Source of the DNA: Chrysoporthe austroafricana
Lineage: Eukaryota > Ascomycota > Sordariomycetes > Diaporthales > Cryphonectriaceae
DNA: 64,000 nucleotides
Direction of reading: 5' to 3'
Assembly: GCA_001051155.2 (NCBI GenBank)
Contig: JYIP02000002.1
Span: 2,177,583 to 2,241,582 of the forward strand
The notes beneath the pieces are model-generated. The model saw only the letters and a list, made by a program, of their open reading frames with translations. It did no database searches and was not told where the DNA came from. The position numbers and the translations under genes are program-made. Each line of letters begins with the position of its first letter. Positions within the stretch are counted from its first letter, which is position 1. Of the stretch, positions 10,553 through 21,579 are shown piece after piece.

Positions 10553-13465
10553 ATGACGGTCCAGCCAAGCCTCCGCCGCTTGGTGGTGTCCCTGCTGGGT
10601 CTCTCGCATTCTGTCCACGATGCGGCAGCCTCCAATGTCGTCGACCTGTCCCATCAGAAGTGGACGCTGTCTAACACACCCTACAATATCTCCCTCCCCG
10701 GCAAGGTGCCATCACACGTGCACCTGGACCTGTACGCCGGGCAGGTGATTGGGGATCCGTACTATGGGCTCAACGACTTCAACCTGCGTTGGGTGGCATG
10801 GGCCGACTGGAACTACACAACCAACCTCACAGGCCTCGTGCGTGATGGCGGCACGAACCTCACGACCTACCTCCTCTTCAATGGCCTTGACACCATCGCC
10901 AACGTCTCGCTCTGCGGCCAACCCATAGCCAGCACAGACAACCAGTTCAGGCAGTACTTCTTCGACGTATCCACGGTCCTCGCTTCGTGCCCTGCAGACG
11001 GCAATATTGAATTACTGGTCCAGTTCTTCAGTGCTCCAGGTACAGCTTACTACCTCGCTGCGCAGCCCGGTGCCGAAACTTGGCCGTACTCTGTCGAGGG
11101 CATATTCGAGTTCTCACATCGGCCCTTTATTCGCAAGGAGCAGTCGGACTTTGGCTGGGACTGGGGGCCTGCATTCGCACCCTCCGGCATCTGGCAGAAA
11201 GCCTGGGCCCTGCAGTTGCAATCCGACGAGCTGGCGGTGAGGAACTCGATATTCGATATTTATCGCGTAGGCCAGAGTCCAAACATACCGCCAGACCAGG
11301 CCTCAGACTGGATATTCAATGCAAGCGTGGATGTTTTGAACACGGTACCGGATGGTGCGACAATGAGGTACGCTGTCGTCGATCCAGGAACGAACCAGAC
11401 TGTGAGCAGTGGAACGCTGGTGAACATTGAGAATGCGGGAGATGTAATCACCGGTACGGCAGTTTTGGGTGGGCAGGATTACAAGCTGTGGTGGCCGCGT
11501 GGGCTGGGCGGGCAGAATCTATACGACATCACCGTGGACATTGTCTCGACGTCGGGAACAGTCCTGGCTTCGGTCATCAAGCGAACTGGATTCAGGACTA
11601 TCGTGCTGAATGAGGGCGTAATCACAGAGGAACAGCTTGCTCAGGGAATCGCGCCGGGTAACAACTGTAGGTGTTTTCCGGATTGCCTCTGACCAAGGCC
11701 CGAGGACGAGCTGACACGGACAGGGCACTTCGAGATCAACGGCCACGAATTTTACGCCAAAGGTTCCAACTTCATCCCTCCAGATGCATTCTGGCCACGC
11801 GTGACAGAGCAGCGAATCAGACAGCTGTTTTCTTCAGTCATTGCCGGAAACCAAAACATGCTTCGAGTCTGGGCGAGTGGAGCTTACTCGCCTGACTTCA
11901 TGTACGATCTCGCAGACGAGATGGGCATTCTATTGTGGAGCGAATTCGAGTTTGGAGACGCTTTGTATCCGGTCGATAGTGATTTCCTGGAGAACTCGAG
12001 ACAGGAGGCTGTCTACCAAGTCCGACGGATCAATCATCACCCTTCCCTTGCGCTCTGGGCTGGAGGTAACGAACTGGAGAACCTGGAGCTGGCAGAGGTC
12101 TACAAGTACGCACCACAAGAGTACGATCGATACCTCCACGAGTACGAGACACTCTTCATCAACACGCTTCTTCCAGCTGTCTACGGCAATTCCCACAGTA
12201 TCACCTATATTCCGTCGAGCACGACCAATGGCTACCTTACCCTGAACTTCAGCAACCCGATACCAATCGTGCAGCGATATAATAACCTCACTGCCGGTAG
12301 TATCTACGGAGACACCGATCACTACGACTACAACGCATCTCAAGCCTTCGACGTCACCACCTATCCCCAGGGCCGCTTCGCGAACGAATTTGGCTTTCAC
12401 AGCATGCCGAGCCTCGACACCTGGCGCCCAGTGCTGCCCGAGGACGAGCTCTACTTCAACTCATCTACCATCTTACTGCGCAACCACCACTACCCAGCAG
12501 GCGGCCTCTACACCGATAACTACGCCAACTCGACCAAGGGCATGGCTGAGATGACTACCGCAGTGCAGATGTACTATCCCGCCCCAAATAAAACGGACCC
12601 AATCGCCAACTTCAGCAGTTGGATTCACACGACCCAGATATTCCAGGCGGATTACTACGCGTCCCAGATTAAATTCTATAGGGCCGGCTCAGGCAGGCCC
12701 GAGAGGCAGCTGGGCAGCCTGTACTGGCAACTCGAGGACATCTGGCAAGCACCGACTTGGGCAGGCATCGAGTACGACGGAAGGTGGAAGGTTCTACATT
12801 ACGTGGCGAAGGATATCTATCAAGAGGTGATCGTCGCGCCAGTGTGGGATGTGAGTTCCGGGCTACTTGATGTGTATGCCGTAAGCGACCTCTGGACGGA
12901 AGTCACTGGAACCATCAGTATGGCTTGGCTGGACTGGACGGGAGACGAGGTTGATCTCTCAACTGGCACCGGGGCTTCTGGATCGAGGACCGTAGACTTC
13001 ACGATTGGCCCTCTGAATAGCACTCTGCTGACGACGATCGACATCACCCAAATTTTCGCAGACTCATCCAACGATGCCGCCAATGCGGTATTTGTGGCGA
13101 ACCTAACGGCTACTGGAACACCAATTAATACCAACGCAACGAGGACATTCACGCACGGGAATTATTGGACACCGACCCCCCTTTCTAGCGCGTCTTTGAG
13201 TGATCCTGGCCTGCGTGTTGAATATAATGAACAGCAAAAGCAGTTCATCATCACTGCTGAGGCTGGTAACAGCATCTGGACGTGGCTTGCCTTGGACCCG
13301 GATGACTCACCAAATACAATCATTGCGTTCGATGACAACGGGTTTTTCTTGCGGAAGGGCGAGTCGAAGATAGTGGGCTATAGTGTTATAGGTAAGAGTG
13401 AGTCCTCCGGATGGCAGGGACGGGTGACGGCGGAGAGTATCTGGAACAATACCCTCCCATCATAG
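10553..13465 (+). CDS. Secreted beta-mannosidase, glycoside hydrolase family 2 (type A)
   Basis: Exo-acting enzyme that removes terminal beta-1,4-mannose from manno-oligosaccharides, the last step of mannan and galactomannan breakdown outside the cell. Exons 10553-11666 and 11724-13465 give 951 aa, the usual size for secreted fungal enzymes of this type. The start was chosen because a short hydrophobic signal-like segment follows it ([12 protein letters not shown]); the ATG at 10526 would add nine residues. The GH2 sugar-binding, immunoglobulin-like and TIM-barrel parts occur in the usual order. The acid/base is Glu488 (GGNE) and the nucleophile Glu593 (NEFG). Many Asn-X-Ser/Thr sites fit a secreted glycoprotein. 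The intron splits the Trp codon of the [13 protein letters not shown] region. The next gene on this strand, gamma-glutamyltransferase, is also secreted. Confidence 0.93.
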
Positions 13466-15272
13466 ACGTACAGCAGTTATATATCAGCTGCGATTTATGG
13501 CACGTATCACAGGGCGGGAGCTTGATCATTTCTATTAGGCACTGCCGAGATCCCATTATGTCAAGCAATCGATCAACAAATAAATTCACACACCGTGATT
13601 GTGCCCCATTACTTGTATCTAAAACTTGCTTTGTATGCTAGCTCATTTATGCCGTTCGCCCAGAATCGTTCCTCTCGTCACAATATTATGCTCGAGCGGC
13701 TCATCCTTCCTCAATCCTCTGCAGTACACAGCTAGTATGGATGACTACCTGATGAATACTAAGACGAAATGTCCAGATACGCAGGTCATTCTATCGGACC
13801 ATCATTTCACGCAAATACTTCCTGAAGGGGCTACTGTTGCTTTCTATTTGCAGGGCCTTTCAGTATCGCATACTTTCGAGTCCTATACTGATGCTACAGG
13901 TGGTGGACCGGGGGATCAATTATATAACCCGCCGGAAGCACTTGGATCGTATCCAGCAGCCAGCCCCTTTTGTGCTTCTACGCCGACGAAATATCGCCCG
14001 GGTACTGGGTACGTCAGTATAATCGGCCGGCATCCCCACACGATATGCAGGGTGGAGCCGGTGTATGTACCTGTAAAGTTACATAGTAGGATGGCCCCTC
14101 ATGTGGGCACTGCACGACCGACCGTTGTCTCTTGGCAGACGTGCAGTGCATCCGGGCAAACCGCTGCATATGCGAGTAGTACTAACGTAGAGGCCCCCAT
14201 TCCATGTCCGATGGCTAGCGGTGCGCCGAGAAATGAGCTTGAAGCCGCGATATTGATGAATAAACATGAGACTTTGGGTTTATGTAGGTTTTGCGGTCTT
14301 TGTTCACATCATGATCAACGTTGTGAGATTTGACGGCTGCGGGCCTCAGATCCCTCACGCTATGTAACCATCTGAATTTGGGCAGTCGGCGAGATCCGTC
14401 CTCGGATATCGGACGAACGAAGACCTCCGATATCAGACGAAGCCTGTGGGTCGAAAGCATGTATATGTACTGGGCAGGCCGCGTAGGCCGTGGCACCTCC
14501 AAAAGAGTCCAAATTGCAGGACTGCCGGGTGCGTGAAGATAGTATCGCCAACGAGCCGCCAAGGTACAAATTGTGCCACTACGGCTCTTGGGTTGATCCC
14601 AACGACAGCCAGCGTATTTCGTCTCCAGGTCCACCCATCGCAGAATCCAATACAGTCAGTCCTCTGGTCTCTCTGGGTACTCCACGGGTCGTCATAGAAA
14701 GCTCAGATATAATATGGTACTACTATGTACCGACAAGAGACATGCAAGTCATGCACGATGTTCATGTGCTACGCCGCTCGGCTTCAAAATTCTGTCGACA
14801 GCGCCGTGGTTCCGATGGGTCGGCACCACTACTACTATTGTAATAGTATTACTTACCCCTTGCATCAGTGTGGAGAAGAGGTGTGGGGAGCATCTGGTGA
14901 ACCTGGCGTGCCTGGGGCCTCCCCACTGATAAGCAGCATGTGCTCTGCAGTGCCGCAAGCTTGGCATTATACTACGTAACATAGTAGTATCCTCGACCAA
15001 GGGCAATAATGTTCTGGAGACAGAAGGGATTTGGTAACCGTGCCGGTGAAGCCCTGGCGCTATCGAACGGCCCCAGAGCGTCGGACTACGACGCCGGCGT
15101 CCTGCTCATGGAGAAGATGATCTGCACCGCATATTTGAGGCGGATACCGCCCGCAGCCTGACCATGGCTCCAGTCTCTCACTCCTTTCGTTCTCGCCCAG
15201 CAGCTACCTCCCGGCCTAGGCATCCTGCACTCTAGCCTCTTGCCAGAGACCGTCAGACAGAGCCTGTCCGTC
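13466..15272. other. Intergenic stretch with one unexplained open frame
   Basis: 1.8 kb between two plus-strand genes for secreted enzymes. It contains an open frame from the ATG at 13738 to 14333 (198 codons). Its translation is Pro/Thr/Ser-rich, with no signal peptide and no motif. I leave it uncalled, but it is longer than expected by chance at this base composition and could be a decayed or lineage-specific gene. The imperfect direct repeat at 14401 is also here. Confidence 0.4.
14401..14442. repeat. Imperfect direct repeat around a GATATC palindrome
   Basis: Two 18-bp copies (CTCGGATATCGGACGAAC and CTCCGATATCAGACGAAG) lie 24 bp apart, start to start. They differ at three positions, and each contains the palindrome GATATC. 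It could be a pair of protein-binding sites or chance. It lies about 830 bp upstream of the gamma-glutamyltransferase start. Confidence 0.6.
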
Positions 15273-17038
15273 ATGGCCGTGCTTCGCGCCGCGAGAGCAG
15301 CCCAGCTCCTGCTGGGCCTGTCACAGCTCGTCTCCGCTGTGCCAGCAGCCTTCTTCGATGCCAACTCTACGGACATCCCCAAGCTGGGCGCCGTGGCGTC
15401 CGAGAGCTCCGTCTGCAGCAAGATCGGCATCGAGCTGCTGGAGCAGGGCGGGAACGCCATCGACGCCCTCGTGGGCACCACCTTCTGTGTCGGCGTCATC
15501 GGCATGTACCACTCGGGCATAGGAGGCGGCGGTTTCATGCTGGTGCGTGGCGCCAATGGGTCGTACGAGTTCATCGACTTCCGTGAAACGGCGGCCGCGT
15601 CTTACTTCCAGGACATGTACGTCAACGACACAGACCTGAGCCTGTACGGAGGGCTGGCTGCGTAAGTAGATTCTGAGCTCGTGAGCACACCCCTTCGCGA
15701 CAGACTTGCTGATGGCTGAGCAGCGGCGTGCCTGGTGAGCTGCGCGGGCTGGAATATGCCCACAACAAGTACGGCGTGCTGCCGTGGAAGACCGTCATGA
15801 CCCCGGCCGTCAACATCGCCCGGAACGGTTTCGAGGTGACCGCAGACACGGCCAGATACTTCGCCTCGGTGGACGACGACTTCCTGATCAACGATCCCGC
15901 GTGGGCAATCGACTTTGCGCCCAACGGAACGCTGCTCCAGCAAGGCCAGATCATGACCCGCAAGCGCTACGCCGATACCCTAGAGACCATCTCCAACGAG
16001 GGCGCGGACGCCTTCTACAAGGGCGCCATTGCGGAGGCCACCATCGCTGCCCTCCAGGCTGCCAACGGGACCATGACGGTGGAGGACCTAGCGAACTACA
16101 CCGTCGAGCTCCGGGACCCTCTCAGCATCGACTACCGGGGCTACAAGCTCACCAGCTGCAGCGCCCCCTCCGGCGGCGAGGTCGCCCTGTCCATCCTGAA
16201 CATCGTGAACGGCTTCGAGGGCTTCGGCGACCCCAGCCAGATCAACCTGACCACCCACAGGCTTGACGAGGCGATGAGGTGGTCGTACGGGATGCGCACG
16301 AAGCTCGGCGACCCGTCCTTCGTTGCCAACATGTCCGAGTACCAGGCGGAGATGCTCTCTCAGGCGACGGCAGCCGAGGTCCGTTCCAAGATCTCCAACT
16401 ACACGACGTACAACGTGAGCTACTACGACCCCAGCAATCTCGAGGTGCTCAGCGACCACGGCACGAGCCACATCGTCGCCGCCGACCACAGCGGCCTGTC
16501 CGTGTCCATCACCACGACCATCAACACCATCTTCGGCTCGCAGGTGATGGTGCCCGAGACGGGCGTGATCCTGAACAACGAGATGAACGACTTCTCCATC
16601 CCCGGCGAGACGAACGCGTTCGGGTACGCCCCCAGCGCCGCCAACTACATCGTCCCCGGCAAGCGGCCGCTGTCGTCCATCTCGCCCACCATCGTCGAGT
16701 ACCCCGGCGGCGGGCTGTTCTTCATCTCGGGCTCCGCGGGCGGGTCGCGCATCATCACCGCCACCGCGCAGGTCATCCACCACGCCGTCGACCAGAACAT
16801 GACCTCGCACGAGGCCCTGCTCGCGCCGCGGATGCACGACCAGCTCAGCCCCAACTACGTGTCGTTCGAGTACGCGTTCGACAACGAGACGACGGCGTAC
16901 ATGGCCGGCCTCGGCCACGTCGTGGAGTGGGTCGCGCCGGGGCAGTCGACGGCGCAGGCTCTGAGGCTGCTTCCCAACGGGACGTTCGAGGCTTCGGGCG
17001 AGCCGAGGCAGCTGGCTTCGGGTGGATACGCCATTTAG
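15273..17038 (+). CDS. Gamma-glutamyltransferase, secreted (GGT, N-terminal nucleophile hydrolase)
   Basis: Cleaves the gamma-glutamyl bond of glutathione and of its conjugates, or transfers the glutamyl group to amino acids. Exons 15273-15661 and 15724-17038 (intron GTAAGT..CAG) give 567 aa. The N terminus is a signal peptide (AQLLLGLSQLVSAVP), so the enzyme is probably secreted or faces the vacuole or wall. GGT is made as one chain that cuts itself before a Thr, which becomes the nucleophile. That Thr is Thr377 in DHGTSH, so the large subunit would be 1-376 and the small one 377-567. Conserved glycine-rich blocks GIGGGGFM and SGSAGGSRI are present, as are several N-glycosylation sites. Codon use is very GC-rich at third positions, which creates a spurious 276-codon antisense frame. 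Confidence 0.93.
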
Positions 17039-18030
17039 AGGGTTCTAAATAGGCTACAAAGGAAGAAAATAATTGTGTATAATTATCACTAACAAACAAT
17101 TCACCGTCCCACGAGGTGGGCGAGAACTAAAAAGATCTTCCGTCAGTATGCTGTGCAAATCGCGTCACTTCTCCATATGCCATGGGCCTTAGGGGGTCCA
17201 GTTGCTATGAATTCCAATTACCATCGCTCTAGGCTCTCAGAGTACATATACGACATAAAGATGAGCTAGCTGCGCCACGAAAGCCAATCCGCAGAATGAC
17301 ATTAGCCCTCAACACTAGCGGTGTCATAAAAGCACAGGATCACCCGACGGAAAGTCAAAATGGAGGTACCGAACCCGACGATTGACCCTAGGCCGATTAT
17401 ACCGTTCCTTTGGATAGCCCGTCCAAGGGCAACCAAATCTTGAGCAGGAAAGACATGAAAGGCCAGCTTGACAGTTCACTATTAAATGCGGCTACTCAGT
17501 TTGGCTCAAATATATTGGCTCTGTTCAAGGCAAAGGACGTATAATTTCATGTGCATGCATTCATGTAGGCTTTTTTAAAGCCAGATGAGTCCACGTCTCT
17601 TTATATTGACTCCGTCGAGGTCGGCAACGACGAGTGAGTGGGTCGTTCAAGGACCACACACTTGCCGTCTGCACAATCACCTACTATTAAGTGCTAACTA
17701 AACTACTTTATTAGACCGCCTTCACGCTTAATCGAATGTATCATGGTCTCTGCTGTGATTTCCGATTGGCAGCCTTCTCCACTATTAGCAAATACATCTA
17801 TTAAGCATATGGACACATGCATTTTCCTTTTTCGACAAGATCAGACCATATCCTGTCATACGCCAGGGATACTAGCGCCGTGGCTTGCCAATCAATTTTG
17901 GGCTGACTGAGTCATAGACTGAGGCTTCGACGTCTACCGGATGATCGTATCCTGCTTTGCCAATATTGCGAGTGCAACTTCGCGAGAGGAACAACCCGAG
18001 ACCTTGCAATCAAACGAAACCTTTGATCTG
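17039..18030. other. Intergenic stretch upstream of the asparagine-synthetase-like gene
   Basis: About 1 kb, more AT-rich than the flanking coding sequence. In the frame of the next gene an ATG occurs at 17941, but I treat it as upstream of the true start, as explained there. No other feature is recognised. Confidence 0.5.
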
Positions 18031-20318
18031 ATGTGTGGCATTAGTGTCATCATTGCCCTGCACGGCACACACTTTGACAATGAAGTGAATGTTGCACGCC
18101 AGCTAGAGGCAAGTCTGGACAAGATCGCCCACCGTGGACCGGATTCTCGCGGCGTCTGGGTCAGTGAGGATAAACGTGTTGGTGAGTATTTCCCTCCATC
18201 ATTGCACATACCCCAAACCGATCTAATGCTCATAGCCCTTGGACACTGTCGCCTAGCCATTAACGACCTTACGCTTGACGGCCATCAGCCTCTGCACTCG
18301 TTTGACAATGGGGTTCACGCAGTGGTTAACGGGGAAATATACGACCAGGATCGTATCCGTGAAGACCTCGTCACGAGGTTCAATTGTGCTTTCAAAGGTC
18401 GAAGCGACTCTGAGCTTGTACTTGCGCTATACGAGGTGTACGGCATGAACTTCTTATCGAAACTTCGTGGCGAGTTCGCACTGTGCCTCTATGATTCCAG
18501 GAAGAGTTATTTTATCGCCGCTAGAGACCGCTTCGGTATCAAGCCGCTGTTCTGGACAATACTCGGGGACCGCCTCTTGATTTCAGCCGAGGCGAAGGGC
18601 TTCTTGCCGCTGGGCTGGAAGCCAGAGTGGGATGTCCAGAGCATCCGCGAAGCCGGGTGGAATCATGACCAACGAACGCTATTTACAGGCGTCCGGAAGG
18701 CAAGGAATGATGTTCAATTCCACATGTGTCCCTATTACTGATTCCCTACCAGATCCGCCCCGGACACTATCTGACGCTTCCGTCGTTTGGCTTTCCTGAG
18801 ACTCAGCCGTATTGGGAAATAGACTATGGAAACAAAGTCAGTACTGGGGGCGATTAATCTCATGCGTCTCGCTAGCTGACAGTACACAGACTCATGTTGA
18901 CACACGCAAAGAGGAGGACATGATCGCCGACGTCCGTGAGAAGCTACTCGAATCCATCCGACTTCGACTACGAGCAGACGTGCCTGTTGGAATCTACTTA
19001 TCCGGTGGAATCGATTCGTCAGTGATCGCGGGAATGGTGACCCACCTGGTGAGAGAACAGGGCGAGAGAATTGGCAACCAAGATGCCAAGGAAAGGATTT
19101 GCTGCTTCAGTATCGCCTTCGACGAGGACAGCGGGTTTGACGAGTCGGGTAAGGAGCGGCGGAAGGTCACTTTGATTAAGCCCAGACACCCTCACTAACA
19201 TAAAAGCGACAGCTATCGCCAGCAGGACTGCCGAATGGCTCGGAGTGAGATATCTCCAGATCCACATGGACGAGCAAGAGCTGGCCAAAAGATTCGAGGA
19301 TGCCACATATCATTGTGAACACCACAACTACGATTTGAACTATGTCGGCAAATTTGCCCTGTCCGAAGTGCCTCGAGAGAATGGCTACAAGGTCGTGCTC
19401 ACCGGCGAAGGCGCTGATGAGCATTTCGCAGGCTATCCGCTATACATTCCCGACTTTTTGAGGGAAGCAGACTTTGCCTGGCCAACGAATGGTCTCCCAG
19501 ACAAGGAGCGGCAACAGCTATGCGTCCAAGCGCAAGAGAAAATAGCGCAGATATACGAAGCCGTCGGTGCGACCTCATCCGATCATGGGCCCTCTGCTGC
19601 TTCGCGTCAGCTCAACAACATCATCACGCCCGCCTCCATGGCGGCATTTCATCCGCCCTCATCCACGTTCGCCTCGTGGACTGACTGCTATGGGTCTATG
19701 TCTCCAATCGACACTGTTGTGAACAATGTCGACGGTCGCGTGCGCGATCTCATTCAGAACTCATGGCACCCTCTCCACTCTGCTCTATACGTCTGGGCAA
19801 AGGGCCACCTTGCAAACATGCTGTTAACCTGCCTGGGTGACCGTACCGAGATGGCGCACAGCATCGAAGCAAGGCCGCCTTTCCTCGATCACGAACTGGC
19901 GGAGTATGTCAACGGGCTCCCCCCGAGTGTGAAGCTGAAGTGGGACGTCACGTCAGGGAACTTTGTCGAGAAGTGGATCCTCCGCGAAGCGGGCCGGCCG
20001 TTTGTGACGGACGAGATCTACCGTAGGACCAAGCATCCCTACATCGCCCCCGTTGCGTGGCCGGCTGGGGGCCCGCTCCACCGACTTTTTCAGCGTCTGG
20101 TGACTCGGGACCATGTCGAGCAGCTTGGATTTATAGACTGGGATGGTGTAAAGGAGCTCGTGGACAAGGCGTTCCACGGCAAAGATGTCGCGGCGTTGAG
20201 GTTGGTGTTGACCGTGGCGGGCTGGATCGTGATTTCTCAAAGATTTGGGGTTGCTAAGGCCGTCTGTCCATCCACTTCATCAATCGAAGTCTCTAGGACG
20301 GGCGTTGAAGTACCATAG
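18031..20318 (+). CDS. Asparagine synthetase-like amidotransferase (glutamine-hydrolysing)
   Basis: Uses glutamine and ATP to amidate a carboxyl group, classically Asp to Asn. Exons 18031-18181, 18236-18699, 18753-18836, 18890-19148 and 19213-20318 give 687 aa. The second intron is GC..AG. The start at 18031 is chosen because it places Cys at position 2 (MCGISV), where the class II glutaminase needs its nucleophile; an upstream in-frame ATG at 17941 would bury it. Glutaminase blocks seen: HRGPDSRG, RLAIND, NGEIYD and GRSDSE. The synthetase half has the pyrophosphate loop SGGIDSS (about 270-276), GEGADEHFAGY and EARPPFLDH. At 687 aa it is longer than housekeeping AsnB/Asn1 (about 550-580), and GADEHFAGY departs from the usual GSDEIFGGY, so the substrate may not be aspartate. 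It is tail-to-tail with the phosphonopyruvate-hydrolase-like gene. Confidence 0.88.
18700..18752 (+). other. GC-AG intron in the asparagine-synthetase-like gene
   Basis: No GT donor in the right phase exists here. AAG|GCAAGG matches the known GC-type donor consensus, and the acceptor CTACCAG restores the conserved RKIRPGHYLTLP sequence in phase 0. At 53 nt it has normal fungal intron length. Confidence 0.75.
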
Positions 20319-20453
20319 GCATGAAAGGGAAAAGGCGTGATGCTACGGGGAGATCTGAGCATGTATCCTTTTGTCTGAATTCACTAAATCATTGATAATC
20401 CTATATCTACCTGACTTGATGATATCACCCTTAGTAAACCGACTGTCAGGTCC

Positions 20454-21407
20454 TCAACGCAAATAAGACTTCTCCATATCACGCATATGAGCGTCTCCCT
20501 GCAGGTCGAAAATGTCCGACACTGGCGCGATATCACTTTCGACGCTAGCCAGCCCTCCATCATCCAATATGCGGGCGAATGTTCGCCTCATGGCAGACAC
20601 AGCAGCCCGAATAGCATGGTTGCCACAGATGATCAGGCCGACCTTGTTCAGCTCACCAACCTCGCGGAACGACAGCTGAGGGTAGCTCGTCGGGACAACA
20701 ACCAGCAGCACCTGGCCCTCAGGCCAGGCTCGACAGAACGACAGGATCTCCTCCGGCGTCTTCTGCTTGCTGTGTATCAACACCGCGTCGGCGCCCGCCT
20801 CAGCATACGTCAGCCCCCGCCTAATCGCCTCGTCGTAGCCCAGCCCTGCGATGAGCGCCTCAGTCCTCGCGATAACCAACATGTCGGCCGCGTCCCTCGC
20901 GGCCTCAATCTTCCCCTGGAACTCCTCGGCCGGCACCAGCACCTGCCTCCCGCCGGCGCGCAGGCTGCTGTCCTTGGGGAACGTCTTGTCCTCGAGGACG
21001 ACCGCCGCGGCGCCCGCGGCCGCGAACTGCGGGACGGCGTACGCCACGCTCACCGCGTTGCCGAACCCTGTGTCCATGTCGACGACCAGCGGGATGCTGT
21101 CCTGCACCGCCTGCTTCATGGCGCGCGTGGCCTCCAGGTGGTGGGTCATGGATAGGATGCTCGCGTCCGGCACGGCGTGCGACGCCGAGAGCTCGAAGCC
21201 GCTGACCCAGACGGCGCCGTATCCTGCCTCGGCGGCGAGCTTGGCTGCGAGAGGGTTGTGCGCGGCCATGGCGACTGCGGGGTTGCCCCGGTCCAGCCGG
21301 CCGCGGAGCGTGTCGACTGTGGATCTCGATCGCGTCTTGCTTGTAGCCATGCCCGACGTGCCCCGGAGAATACCGAGGCGCAGAGGCCTCGCGAGAAGGT
21401 GGCTCAT
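20454..21407 (-). CDS. Phosphonopyruvate hydrolase / PEP phosphonomutase family enzyme
   Basis: Intronless, 317 aa, in the PEP mutase/isocitrate lyase superfamily. The motif at 139-149 is EDKTFPKDSSL. EDKxFPK marks the PEP mutase and phosphonopyruvate hydrolase branch, not isocitrate or methylisocitrate lyases, which carry KRCGH. Where mutases have Asn (EDKxFPKxNS) this protein has Ser147. As I recall, the bacterial hydrolase has Thr there, and the C-terminal half (IHSKQKTPEEI, VPTSYPQL, GNHAIRAAVSA) also reads like the hydrolase. I therefore favour cleavage of 3-phosphonopyruvate to pyruvate and phosphate over synthesis of the C-P bond. Metal and catalytic residues look present: Asp110 and Asp112 (VDMDTGFGN) and Asp81 (HAVPDAS). 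The first 20-29 residues are Arg-rich without acidic residues and could be a mitochondrial presequence; a second ATG lies at 21350. Confidence 0.82.
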   Translation of the reverse strand: MSHLLARPLRLGILRGTSGMATSKTRSRSTVDTLRGRLDRGNPAVAMAAHNPLAAKLAAEAGYGAVWVSGFELSASHAVPDASILSMTHHLEATRAMKQAVQDSIPLVVDMDTGFGNAVSVAYAVPQFAAAGAAAVVLEDKTFPKDSSLRAGGRQVLVPAEEFQGKIEAARDAADMLVIARTEALIAGLGYDEAIRRGLTYAEAGADAVLIHSKQKTPEEILSFCRAWPEGQVLLVVVPTSYPQLSFREVGELNKVGLIICGNHAIRAAVSAMRRTFARILDDGGLASVESDIAPVSDIFDLQGDAHMRDMEKSYLR

Positions 21408-21579
21408 GGTCTGGGGAAATCAAGGATCAGGTGCTCTGTGGGCAACGAGGTGCGGCGAGTTTCGACTTGGAGGAACGTCCGGCGAATTTACACGGGGGAC
21501 GAGTGTGTAAAGATGGGGAGGATTGCTTAAATTGCTGCTCACGGTGCTTCGTTGATCTATTCAGGTCAACCTAAGCTTC

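Noticed and set aside
13466..14634. Overlapping open frames on both strands
   Set aside because: No motif, no signal peptide, and frames beginning without ATG. Only the 13738-14333 frame is kept as an open question.
16088..16918. 276-codon minus-strand open frame, and a 257-codon plus-strand frame at 16279-17052
   Set aside because: Both are shadows of the gamma-glutamyltransferase gene in its most GC-rich part.
17941..18030. Upstream in-frame ATG of the asparagine-synthetase-like gene
   Set aside because: Starting there would place 30 residues before the Cys that must be N-terminal for glutaminase activity.
20454..21407. Isocitrate or methylisocitrate lyase assignment
   Set aside because: The KRCGH active-site motif is absent and EDKTFPK is present instead.
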